Below, piece by piece: positions 10,227 to 23,906 of a stretch of DNA of 64,000 nucleotides (within the stretch, counting starts at the first letter, position 1; each line of letters opens with the position of its first letter). The stretch lies in the NCBI GenBank assembly GCA_963942565.1, contig OZ012700.1, forward strand, positions 765,157 through 829,156, given 5' to 3'. Both the position numbers and the translations under genes were made by a program. Under the pieces are notes generated by a model, which ran no database searches, had not been told where the DNA came from, and saw nothing but the letters and a program-made list of their open reading frames with translations. This DNA is from Maea johnstoni (Eukaryota > Annelida > Polychaeta > Spionida > Magelonidae).

Positions 10227-11120
10227 TGGTATGCATGCTACTGCCAACCCGGCTCTTATGGAACACATTGTTCAAATTTTTGTTTTCTGCAGTTTCAGTA
10301 ATAATTGTAAGTGGCGCCACCAGTGTCACTTTTCAGAACTAAATTCTCAAAGCCTGGATGCGCACCTGACATTTGCAATATTCTTTGAACCAGTCTGAAC
10401 AACTCTGGTGCGTGCCAGAGTTGAGGTCGTTTAGTCACGACAGCCGCAATATGGCATTAAGTAACGATATCTAAACCGAATTTTCAAAATCCAAGCCTGC
10501 ATCAGACTTCGATTTCAAGCCCACGTTACTCGGTATCTTACGAAATGAACTGTTAAGTTGACCTAATTACCGATTCTTAACTAGATCGTCAAGCAATACA
10601 GAACATGAAATAGCGATTACGATTACCTGAAAAGCGACACAAACCCAAAGTCAAAGAGATGCGATGGCGGTAAATTCTTCTGCCGCCATCTTTGATCGGA
10701 TCTGGTTCTACTCTAAGACGGGGAGTAATCATTATTTGTGAATACTCAGAGGCGAGTTCAGTTTGGGCTTGGATTAAGAAAAGAATGGATATGTAACGAG
10801 AGACCAATTACTATATGCCCTATAGTTACATGCTGGCCTCATGCCAGGACTACTGGATAAGGCAGCAGGGCGAGGTCACGTGGGAACAAGGACCAATCAG
10901 GGCTCTTGCATCGATTACATTACAGAGAAACCTTATCTCCACCACCTGCTGGGGGTGCCCAGAGCACCTATTAGCGACCATAAGTTGACACTGTTTGAGG
11001 CTAGCATGTTCAGGTTGACCGGCTGGTTTCCATTCCATGTGTTGGTCTTCTAAGGTTTGGGTGAACGCGTCTGCTCCGGCGGTTCATGCTGGTTATATAA
11101 ATAGTCTGTCTGGCCTTGGG
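10227..11120 (-). promoter_or_regulatory. Promoter / first-exon-like module, copy 1
   Basis: On the minus strand a TATA-type box TATTTATATAA (11093-11103) is followed, about 117 bp later once an insertion is discounted, by a short frame (10651-10689, 12 codons, ATGGCGGCA..) and then a good donor CAG|GTAAT (exon end 10627). The same arrangement recurs at 29962-31050 upstream of zinc-finger gene 1, with matching GACTGTTAAG/AACATGAAATAGCG blocks beyond the donor. A 287-bp insertion (10768-11054) flanked by GTTTGGG on both sides interrupts this copy. I infer the 5' end of a third, missing zinc-finger-type paralogue; a plain dispersed repeat is the alternative. Confidence 0.4.
10768..11054. mobile_element. 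287-bp insertion with 7-bp flanking repeat GTTTGGG
   Basis: The second module copy (about 31000) reads straight through this point. Here GTTTGGG occurs at 10761-10767 and 11055-11061, flanking the extra DNA. Its termini are only weakly inverted (CTTGGATTAAG / CTTCTAAG), so its class is not known. Confidence 0.6.
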
Positions 11121-11123
11121 CAT

Positions 11124-11236
11124 TAAACAGTTAAAAACCATAAAAAGTCTCCAGTCGTCTGTAATAAGGTAATAATAAGTATTAGCATTACCTTATTATA
11201 GACGACTGGACAATATCTATGGTTTTTAACTGTTTA
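11124..11236. repeat. Palindromic MITE / hairpin
   Basis: AAACAGTTAAAAACCATA (11125-11142) pairs with TATGGTTTTTAACTGTTT. The inner CCAGTCGTCT..AATAAGGTAAT pairs with ATTACCTTATT..AGACGACTGG. The loop is about 10 bases. No coding capacity. Confidence 0.85.
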
Positions 11237-11239
11237 TTT

Positions 11240-12700
11240 CATATATTTCTTTTTTTTTCACTTCTATGCGTTGGCTTATCACATGCCCATGGTCTGAGTA
11301 AAAAAACACCCCAAATTATATACCTAAATTCCAAGCAACCTTTTATCTGCGTAATAAAACAAAGATTAGCTCCATTGGTTGTTCAAGCATGAGTTTACAG
11401 GACTTTCTTTTCCCCTTCCCCTATGTTGAAAAAATAACCGAAAAATAGCTTAAAATGCTGCAAGATATTTTTTTAAATCTTAAATGTTCATTTAACACAT
11501 GTTTGGTACTAGAAGTACTTTGAAAATGACAAATGCTGATTGCCTGGGACAACAAAATTTCACCAAAATTTGCTAAAAATCCAGTTTTAGGTTATTAATC
11601 ACAGATAAAAAACAATATGACTACTGAAAATGTATTTAAAGCTAGTATGTGATTGTTTTATTTCAGTTCACCCCTATTCAGAAGATAATCTAGAAGGCCA
11701 AAGGTCTCAAAATGTAGTTTTACTACAATAAATGTAGTAAGTCAATGCCAATGTGTGCTTTTAACACGGTCAGAGGATCAGGATAGACTGCTGTTGGGGC
11801 TGAACCAACTGGGACTTTTCAACTTGGCTGGGACTACTGAATTTTACCAAAAATTGCTTTAAATCTAAATTTCAGTGTCAGAAGTTCAGTTATTTTGAGG
11901 AAGTGACCCCATGTGCAGTATCAAACCTCTTTTGTGACATGATGCTGTTTTCCTGTTGCTTGCATTCTTCTTGCTTAATGATTTTGACAGTCCGACAAAT
12001 GTGAGGGAGCCCAATCCATTATCAGAAGGAAATCATAGGACATTTTCGTGCCACATAGGAGAGTATAAGGTCTTTGGAAATATAGGTCTCCAAAATTCCC
12101 CAGGAGGGGGGGGGGGGGGGGGGTTGGGTTTCCAACGTCAGCTCACAGACTATAACGGGAAGTTCCTTGCTTCCTTCCTTATATTTCTCTTTTTCCAAGT
12201 ACATGAATGCTGGAGCACTAACAACCTATCCTGGAGCACAGTAACATTAGTTGCCGACATGCGACAACTAGTTAAAAACGTTGTCATGAGGTGGCACTGT
12301 TATGTGTGCCTTTATTACAACAATAAGGGCCTGGATCTATATGAAAGTGAATCTATTCTGATAACATGGACATGTTGAAATGCAACATGTGTAACAGGAA
12401 ATATCTTAAGGATTCAGATTGCTATGTTGTCTAAGAAAGTTTAACAGTCCTAGTCGAATATTATCTGTCGTACGTTTTCAATTCTGTTGTGTTGAGCACA
12501 GTGCAGTGATTGAAGAAAGTAAGGATTGATAAATGAGCAAAAGCCAACCCTAACCAGAGAGTAGGTAGGGGAGATAATGCAGGGGGTGGGGGGGGGGGGG
12601 GGGAGTTCAATTACGTAGTATCAAACAATCACATTAGGCCCAATGAGCAGTGTGACTGTTACGGCTGTTGTCCTGCGCCTACAGTGTAATTAGTTTTCAA
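11240..12700. other. Intergenic DNA with poly-G tracts, no gene seen
   Basis: AT-rich sequence with G-runs at about 12106-12123 and 12587-12603. No domain or convincing exon found. Confidence 0.5.
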
Positions 12701-12702
12701 CA

Positions 12703-12872
12703 TTAATAAAGCCTTAATGACTGTTCACCAGGGCAGTATGTGTATTTAATATGCGCCTGAAGGCATACTGGTCAGACCGAGGGCAAAAGGCCCGAGGTCT
12801 GGTCACGAGGCCTGAAGGTGCACATTCAATACACATACTGCCCTGGTGAAAAGTTATTAAGGTTTTTATTAT
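12703..12872. repeat. Palindromic MITE, about 170 bp
   Basis: TTCACCAGGGCAGTATGTGTAT pairs with ATACACATACTGCCCTGGTG, and outer AATAAAGCCTTAAT pairs with TTATTAAGG. The centre carries CGAGGGC..AAAGGCCCGAGG-type dyads. Confidence 0.85.
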
Positions 12873-16263
<3,391 letters not shown>

Positions 16264-16476
16264 TGTTACTTATTGGTCCTCAAATAGAGTGCATTTAAGT
16301 AGTTCAGAGAAATTTACTTTGCTCTCTCTATTCATTGATCGTTACTTTGAGCCTTAATTTAAACTCTCTACGATATGTATCAGTTACTTATTGGTCCTCT
16401 GATAGAGTAAAACTGAGTTTCAGAGAATTTCACTAAAATTCGCTTTCCTCTACATAGATGGATCATAACTTTAAGC
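16264..16476 (+). repeat. Degenerate tandem duplication, about 115-bp unit, 2 copies
   Basis: GTTACTTATTGGTCCTC..AATAGAGT at about 16264 recurs at about 16382, with following TTCAGAGAA, CTCTCTAT/CTCTACAT and GATCNTNACTTTNAGC blocks in the same order. Confidence 0.7.
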
Positions 16477-16677
16477 TGGAGAAAATTTTAAAAGGATATT
16501 CCAATTTTCAAGACCCTTGAGATGTAAATGTTTTGACCTGGTCCCAAGGCGTCCATGCCTCAGACCTCTGCATGTATTTTTACTGGGAAATGTATATCTC
16601 TTTGTAAGCCATATTGTCCTTGCCATTTTTATGTGGTAAGCCCTCATAAATTGGGAAAACAATGCTAGATATCAGAT

Positions 16678-16796
<119 letters not shown>

Positions 16797-17226
16797 AATA
16801 TTACTGGTAGCAGTAGGAATGGATTTGTTAGCTGGCCTTTCAACATTTTCTCATGTAGACCAGCGTTACCATGAGTTTGGTTCCCCTGGGCTCACAAACA
16901 AAGCCTCTGTTAACTGCCTTCATCCCATTGGCTGATCACTGACTCTGGTCTTCTTCAGACCTGCGGCCACAGGTCAGACTCTTTGATCTAATCCACTGCT
17001 ATCCACAATGCTCTGTCCATTTTTAATTGTTGCCAAAATGAAGCCAAACCTTTTTCGAAACAGGGTATAATTCATTACTGACAGTTTACTGTAGTAGCAT
17101 GCTTTATCTACTTTTATAAAAATATTAAGTTAGCACTGTTGAATTGCTTTTCAATGTTTTAATGAAGTTGATAGTTGCTGAAAATGTGTATGCACTGTAA
17201 GGCTTGTTTGTCATATTTCTTCCTAG

Positions 17227-17342
17227 GTTATGAAGAACTACTCCAATCATCACTAAAGTCCAGTGGCAAAAGAGTTGTTCAGAATGCCTTCATTTGTCAA
17301 CTATTGAGAGCTAACTGGCCAGACAGCTACATCAGTATCTAA
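17227..17342 (+). CDS. Probable terminal exon of an unidentified host gene
   Basis: A good acceptor (TTGTTTGTCATATTTCTTCCTAG, 17204-17226) is followed by a frame of 37 complete codons (phase: two bases GT, then TAT GAA GAA..) ending at TAA 17340-17342. AATAAA lies 39 bp further on (17381-17386). The peptide is balanced and non-repetitive, with VVQNAFICQLL and ending LLRANWPDSYISI, unlike the low-complexity frames around it. The upstream exons are not identified; they may lie in or before the repeats to the left. I do not recognise the protein. The exon call rests on splice site, codon-like composition, stop and poly-A signal together. Confidence 0.5.
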
Positions 17343-17380
17343 ATGAAATCACCCAACTTCTCTTTCATGTTTAAAGATGG

Positions 17381-17386
17381 AATAAA
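17381..17386 (+). terminator. AATAAA poly(A) signal after the candidate terminal exon
   Basis: Canonical hexamer 39 bp after the TAA of the 17227-17342 exon. Confidence 0.45.
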
Positions 17387-17389
17387 CTA

Positions 17390-18520
17390 ATCTTGTGCTA
17401 ACAAAGCCAACCCATTAAAATACTGATTTATAAATGCGTCTTTTAAGTCTTTAATACAAGGAGAAATTGTATATGTTCAATGGGCAAAGTGCAAATTAAA
17501 AACAAACAACCATTGAGGGTTTGGATCATGTATATCATTTACTCTGTACTACAATAATTTGTGATAAAATTAAATTCTTCTGCTTTGTTTAGCGACTTTG
17601 ACAATTCAATCAGTCAGTGACGGTGGAACAGCAAACAACTAGAATATTTGTCTGACATCAGGAAGAGGACAAGCTGGGAATGCAGGTCTGATGTGAGTGA
17701 CGTTGGATCATGTCTGCCTTCCTCTGCAGCAACGCAGGCATTGAACATAGTCCACCATGGTAGTCTGTAGCAGGCAAGAAAGCTACGTCTAATTGAAGTT
17801 TTGTCAGTCCAACTTGTGAATACCTGTCCACTGGGGCCAGGCAGCACACTTCTATCTTCTATCATCCAATAAAAGTGTTTTCTTAATGGCATTAATAAAT
17901 TTGAATCCCTTTAATAAATTTGACTACCCTCTAACAACCACTTTTATATCAGCCCCCCTCCCCACCTGATACATTTTTCTTATTACAATCGGATGGTCAG
18001 AGCCAAATTAAAAATGTTGGTAAGTTAAAAGGATTTACATTATTCTAGTGAACACATTTTACATTGAGATCCCACTGCTTGTTTTTATTCTTCCCCCCAT
18101 TCCCAAGCCACCAATACAAAGGACAGTGGCAGGAAACACGCATTATTCTAAACCCATATTATATACTACAAAATCTATAGATGTGTTAGCTTAACCCATT
18201 TATAAATGGACTAAGCTAACACAAGAAATTTCATGGTTTTCAATATCATTTGTTTAAATTGTAGATCCAACAACCTCAAAAGTTCTTTTAAGCCAATTTT
18301 TCAATGGAAGCTACATTGACATTTCCTATAACTTGGCATAGATCTAGATAAAAAAAAATGCTTTCTAATTCTGAACTCAGAGATCCAGACCAGAAATGAC
18401 CTAGGGTAGCACCTGGCATATAATGATAACACATAAGTAATAACACAATAGTGATACACATTTCTTGCTTGTCAGATTATGAATATGGTTGTACATTGCG
18501 ATAGCTACATACAGTACAAT
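17390..18520. other. Intergenic DNA, no gene seen
   Basis: AT-rich; contains a short dyad around TGTGTTAGCTTAACCCATTTATAAATGG (18182-18225). Minus-strand open stretches at 17614-17892 have no recognisable domain. Confidence 0.4.
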
Positions 18521-18522
18521 AG

Positions 18523-18527
18523 TAATG

Positions 18528-18558
<31 letters not shown>

Positions 18559-18770
18559 TAATAATAATTGATATTTGATATAGCGCCCTTAACACCTATA
18601 ATGTTCAAAAGCACTTTAAAGAATAGGCAGTGGACAGATGTTCATAGTCAAATAAACCCCTTTCAAAATAGCAATGTTTTCAGCTGTTTCTTGAAGTTTT
18701 GCACACTATCAGCAGCCTTGATGTTGTCAGAGAGCTCATTCCAAAAGCGTGGTGCGTCGTCACTTGTTTA
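18523..18770. repeat. (TAA)n microsatellite and dispersed-repeat segment
   Basis: (TAA)n at 18523-18563 is followed by TATAGCGCCC..CAAAAGCACTTTAAAG and a GCTGTTTCTTGAAG..CATTCCAAAAGCG block. This is a layout I associate with common dispersed repeats of marine animals; no second copy is in the window. Confidence 0.4.
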
Positions 18771-18780
18771 TTGGTTTATA

Positions 18781-19425
<645 letters not shown>

Positions 19426-19938
19426 CAGGCAAACTTGCATATGACGGACCACTGTATGACAGTCTTTTGGCAATGAAGGATGATATGCTTAGTCCCAGTC
19501 CCATGCATATCAAGTATGTGTCATTATACAAATATGCCATGCCATTGTGGGTATCCTGATGGAATGTCTCCCAGAGGGAGGATGGATTTCCCGAGGGTGG
19601 AACCCGAGGGAAAACCACCCGAGGGGAGACATTCCATGAGGACACCCACACTGGCATGACATATTTGTTTTATTATACCAAACCAACCCCAATTACGTAA
19701 AATATCATTGAAAACAACAATGACTGCCGGTAGATCCAGTGAGAACGGTGGACGTTTGCCCGGTGGACGTTTTGCCTGTGGACATTTCGCCGGTGGACAT
19801 GATGGAATGGCCAACCTTTGTAAGCCAATCACGGCTTAGGATTTTCACGTGAGGTATAATAAATGTATATGACAGACTTTGAAAATGACATACCAATTTT
19901 CCTGGTCCCATCCAGTCTGTCATGTGCAAGTTCACCTG
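19426..19938. mobile_element. Tc1/mariner-like MITE, CAGGNNAACTTG ends, copy 1 with a nested palindrome
   Basis: It starts CAGGCAAACTTGCATATGACGG and ends ..CATGTGCAAGTTCACCTG, with TA on both sides. A 207-bp relative is at 35973-36179. Nested inside is a palindromic MITE (about 19523-19680). Next to that is a short GGTGGACGTTTTGCC-type tandem repeat (19745-19800, about four units of 15-17 bp). Confidence 0.75.
19523..19680. repeat. Palindromic MITE nested in the 19426 element
   Basis: ACAAATATGCCATGCC..GATGGAATGTCTCCC pairs with GGGAGACATTCCATGAGG..GGCATGACATATTTGT. The centre has CCGAGGG/CCCGAGG dyads like those at 12703-12872. Confidence 0.8.
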
Positions 19939-19944
<6 letters not shown>

Positions 19945-19997
<53 letters not shown>

Positions 19998-19998
19998 A
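19945..19998. repeat. (TA)n(GT)n microsatellite
   Basis: TA run followed by GTGTGTGTGTGT. Confidence 0.9.
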
Positions 19999-20032
19999 TT
20001 TGTGAACACGTATAGCTTTGATATGATAACTA

Positions 20033-20038
20033 TTTATT
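20033..20038 (-). terminator. Poly(A) signal of zinc-finger gene 1
   Basis: AATAAA on the minus strand, about 48 bp after the stop codon of the zinc-finger frame. Confidence 0.6.
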
Positions 20039-20085
20039 GAAATGCCCTTAACAAAATGACAATGAAGAGTGGTTAATGTCTTGAA

Positions 20086-22689
20086 TCATACATCCTGATT
20101 TTCCTGTTTAATGGATAAGCTGCTGGTATCATCTTTCATTTCTTGTTTTACAGGAACACACTCTCCTTTTACAACAACCCATTGCTGTGGTTCCACTGAC
20201 TCTGGGCCTGAAGCATGAGGGGTCTGCTCCAAGTGTGACTTCATATGCTGTTGTAGATGTAAGGTTGTAGTGAATGTCTCATGGCAATGTTCACACTGAA
20301 CGGGACTTTCCACAGAGTGGGCATTCCTGTGTTTTCTCAGTTGTGAAGACTGGTAGAAAGCCTTGCCACAAACCTCACATTTGAATGGTCTTTCCCCTAT
20401 GTGAATTTTTTCATGCCGAATAAGAATACTCTTTAACTTAAATGTCTTGTTACAATGTTGACACTGAAAGGGTCTTTCCTCGGTGTGTGTAATTCTATGA
20501 GTTGTCAGACTTGAAGACTGGCAGAAAGCCTTGCCACAAATCTCACATTTGAATGGTCTTTCCCCTGTGTGAATTTTTTCATGCTGAATAAGAATACTCT
20601 TTAACTTAAATGTCTTGTTACAATGTTGACACTGAAAGGGTCTTTCCTCGGTGTGTGTAATTCTATGAATTGTCAGCTGTGAAGACTGGGAGAATGCCTT
20701 GCCACAAATCTCACATTTGAATGGTCTTTCCCCTGTGTGAATTTTTTTATGCTGAATAAAACCATTTTTTGACTTAAATGTCTTGTTACAATGTCCACAC
20801 TGAAAGGGTTTTTCCCTGGTGTGTGTAATTCTATGAGTTGTCAGCTGTGAAGACTGGGAGAATGCCTTGCCACAAACCTCACATTTGAATGGTCTTTCCC
20901 CTGTGTGAATTTTTTCATGCTGAATAAGAAAAGTCTTTAACTTAAATGTCTTGTTACAATGTTGACACTGAAAGGGTCTTTCCTCTGTGTGTGTAATTCT
21001 ATGTTTTGTCAGACTTGAAGACTGAGTGAATGTCTTGAAACAAACATCACATTTAAATGGCTTTTCCCCAGTGTGAATTCTTATATGATAGGTCAGACGT
21101 GTACCGCAAAAGAATGCTTTATCACATAACTCACATTTGAATGGTCTTTCCCCTGTGTGAATTCTTTCATGCTGAATAAGAACACTATTTGACTTAAATG
21201 TCTTGTTACAATGTTCACACTGAAAGGGTCTTTCCTCAGTGTGTGTGATTCTATGAGTTGTCAGTTGTGAAGACTGGGAGAATGCCTTGCCACAAACCTC
21301 ACACTTGAATGGCCTTTCACCTGTGTGAATTCTTTTATGATCTTTCAGACCTGAAGACCAGGAAAATACTCTCTCACATATCTCACACTTAAATGGTCTT
21401 TCCCCTGTGTGGATTGTTTTATGCTCTTTTAGAAGGTAACTCTGAAAAAATGCTTTATCGCAAACATCACACTTGAATGGCTTTTCCCCAGTGTGGATTA
21501 TTTTATGCGCTTTTAGATGTTTACTCTGAAAAAATGCTTTATCGCAAACATCACACTTGAATGGCCTTTCCTCTGTGTGGATTATTTTATGCGTTTTTAG
21601 ATGGCAACTCTGAAAATATGCTTTATCACATACATCACACTTGAATGGCCTTTCCTCTGTGTGAGTTCTTCTATGCCGCACTTTAGACGAACAATTGGGA
21701 AATGCTTTATTACATATCTCACAGTGGTATTCTTTGTGAATTCTTTTATGCCGTATTAAAAGTGAAGATTTGCAGAACTTTTTACCACATAATTCACAAT
21801 GGAATGGGCTTTCCTTAGTACAAATTCTTTTATGGTTTTCTAACACTGAAGACTGGGCGAATGCCTTATCACATAGCTCACACTGGAATGTTCTTTCCCC
21901 TGTATGACTCTGTTTATGCCTAGCCAGACTTGAGGATTTTGAATATACTTTATCACATATCTCACATTGGAATGGACTTTCTGTGGTCTGTGGGCTAGAG
22001 GTGTGAAGTGTCTGCTCTAAGTGTGACTTCATATGATGCTTCAGATATGATTTTGTGGTAAATGTCTCATTGCAATGTTCACACAGAAAGGGTCTTTCCT
22101 CAGTGTGTGTACTTCTATGTCTTGCCAGATTTGAAGACTGAGAGAACATTTTACCACAAACCTCACATTGGAATGCCCTTTTCCCTTTGTGAATACTTTT
22201 ATGCCGAATCAGAAGTGAATCTGTGGTAAATGACTCATGGCAATGTTGACACGTAAAGGGCCTTTCCATAAAGTGTGTCCTCCTATGTTTTAATAGATCT
22301 GAAGAACGGGAGAATGTCTTGTTGCAATGTTCACACTGAAAGGGTCTTTCCTCAGTGTGTGTAATTCTATGTGTTGCCAGACCTGAAGAATGGGAGAATG
22401 CCTTGCCACAAACCTCACACTTGAATGGTCTTTCCCCCGTGTGAATTATTTTATGATCTTTCAGATTTGAAGACCAGGAAAATGCTCTCTCACATATCTC
22501 ACATTTAAATGGTCTTTCCCCTGTGTGGATTACTTTATGTTGTTTCAGTGCTCCTGCCTGTGTGTAAGCTTTACCACACTGCTCACACTTGAAAGGCTTC
22601 TCTCCCGTGTGAATTCGTTTATGCTGAATAAGTGCTCCTGCTGTGAAGAATGCTTTATCACATGTCGTACACTGGAATGGCCTTTCCAT
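20086..22689 (-). CDS. C2H2 zinc-finger protein 1 (29 fingers, SUMO-motif tail)
   Basis: The product is a predicted nuclear DNA-binding protein of 867 residues. It has 29 C2H2 fingers in tandem (C-x2-C-x12-H-x3-H) with TGERPF(K/Q)C or TEERPFQC linkers. One break in the array after finger 8 (a HLEQTLHTSS-type spacer) separates two blocks. Finger 10 ends in C instead of the last H. Fingers 17-28 largely alternate between two types (GKAFSQSSQLTTHRITH and NKTFKLKSILIQHEKIH), the trace of recent 168-bp duplications. The tail of about 50 residues has PQQWVVV followed by two SUMO-type motifs, VKQE and IKQE. I chose the ATG at 22689 (AACTATGG context, MERPFQC) because the frame upstream has no good ATG until MTIYSSG at 22719; zinc-finger gene 2 also starts MERPFQC. 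A repressor or silencing role is inference from architecture. No KRAB, BTB or SCAN domain is seen. Confidence 0.85.
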   Translation of the reverse strand: MERPFQCTTCDKAFFTAGALIQHKRIHTGEKPFKCEQCGKAYTQAGALKQHKVIHTGERPFKCEICERAFSWSSNLKDHKIIHTGERPFKCEVCGKAFSHSSGLATHRITHTEERPFQCEHCNKTFSRSSDLLKHRRTHFMERPFTCQHCHESFTTDSLLIRHKSIHKGKRAFQCEVCGKMFSQSSNLARHRSTHTEERPFLCEHCNETFTTKSYLKHHMKSHLEQTLHTSSPQTTESPFQCEICDKVYSKSSSLARHKQSHTGERTFQCELCDKAFAQSSVLENHKRICTKESPFHCELCGKKFCKSSLLIRHKRIHKEYHCEICNKAFPNCSSKVRHRRTHTEERPFKCDVCDKAYFQSCHLKTHKIIHTEERPFKCDVCDKAFFQSKHLKAHKIIHTGEKPFKCDVCDKAFFQSYLLKEHKTIHTGERPFKCEICERVFSWSSGLKDHKRIHTGERPFKCEVCGKAFSQSSQLTTHRITHTEERPFQCEHCNKTFKSNSVLIQHERIHTGERPFKCELCDKAFFCGTRLTYHIRIHTGEKPFKCDVCFKTFTQSSSLTKHRITHTEERPFQCQHCNKTFKLKTFLIQHEKIHTGERPFKCEVCGKAFSQSSQLTTHRITHTREKPFQCGHCNKTFKSKNGFIQHKKIHTGERPFKCEICGKAFSQSSQLTIHRITHTEERPFQCQHCNKTFKLKSILIQHEKIHTGERPFKCEICGKAFCQSSSLTTHRITHTEERPFQCQHCNKTFKLKSILIRHEKIHIGERPFKCEVCGKAFYQSSQLRKHRNAHSVESPVQCEHCHETFTTTLHLQQHMKSHLEQTPHASGPESVEPQQWVVVKGECVPVKQEMKDDTSSLSIKQENQDV

Positions 22690-23375
22690 AGTTGCTGGAC
22701 CTGAAGAGTAAATTGTCATGTGATCTAAGGGTGATTTCCTACGATGGTTCAGAAGTGAGGTTATGGTAAATGTCTCAACAAAATTCACATCATAGACTGT
22801 TATTCACAATGCATAAGAATAAGTTATCACATGTATCACACTGAAATTGTCTTTCCCCTGTGTGAATTCAGATCAGTCTATAAGAATAGGAAAATGCTTC
22901 CTCACACAGAATCCACTTGAATGGTATTTCCCCTCTGTGAGAATCACTTTACGCTGTGTAAGTCCTGGGAAGTCAGAGAATACCCTCTGTATATCTCACA
23001 TCTGAATGTCTTTTTCCCCTGTGTGAATTCTTTATGATGTACCAGATTGCCAGACTGGAAAATGCTCCATTAAAGAGCACATCCTATAATGCTAGTTCAC
23101 TTCAAAGATAACTCTTCATCACAGACTTAACACTGAAGTTATACTTTTCTCATTAAATTCCTATTTGCATTATCAGATTTGAAGACTGGGAGAATGGTGT
23201 ATCACATATCTCACACTGGCATGGGCTCCAAGTCTGTGCTCCTGTAAGGTATTTTTCTTGTGATATATGAGTCATGTCTTTGTTAAACGTCATCAACAGG
23301 AATATGGTGTCTTCAAACATATCTCTCCTACTTGACCTTTTGAAGTTGAAAAGCAACCGCAACTACATCCAAGAC
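22690..23375 (-). pseudogene. Decayed N-terminal zinc fingers and 5' part of the main exon of zinc-finger gene 1
   Basis: The minus-strand acceptor GTTTTCTTTCTTTTCAG|GTCTTGG gives an exon start at 23375, matching the acceptor of zinc-finger gene 2. Between it and the ATG at 22689 are remnants of about four to five fingers (for example CQCEICDTPFSQSSNL at 23160-23225, and pieces with CACACAGGGGAAA linkers). Stops, frame changes and lost histidines interrupt them. The N-terminal fingers therefore seem to have been lost and the start moved inwards; this stretch is now probably 5' UTR. Confidence 0.65.
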
Positions 23376-23906
23376 CTGAAAAGAAAGAAAACACAGTAAA
23401 TGTAGAGTTCACAATGAAAAGGTGGCTCAATATAGAGATGATTTCTAAGATACTGTAAGAAATAAAACAGAGTAACCATAATGAAAAGGTGGAATAATAC
23501 AGACAGAATTAACTTTTGAACAGCCATAGAATTAATTTTAGAAATGTATTAAGAAAAAAATGAAAACAATTTTGATGTTGATTATTGGCACAACAGAATA
23601 AGCCAGTAGACTGCCAGAGCATCACTGAAAAAACCCTAAATCTCAATGATCATCACATGAGAGAATATTTGGAATTTATCTAGAAATAAAGGAAATCACT
23701 AACAAAAGTGATGCCAATGCAGTCAAGGGTGTAGACTTATGGTATTGTTTGGTTCTCTCGCTTAGGTCTGTTCCAGAAAAAAATGCCTTGCAGCGGGGGA
23801 GGGGGGGTTGAATTATTTAAGTTTAATGTTTTTTCTTAATATGGACCACCATATACAATTCTTTTTATCCCACATAGAATGATTTTTTTGAGCTTTAAAA
23901 TATATA
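23376..23906. other. Probable intron sequence of zinc-finger gene 1
   Basis: AT-rich, no coding signal; a G-run lies at about 23799-23806. Confidence 0.4.
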
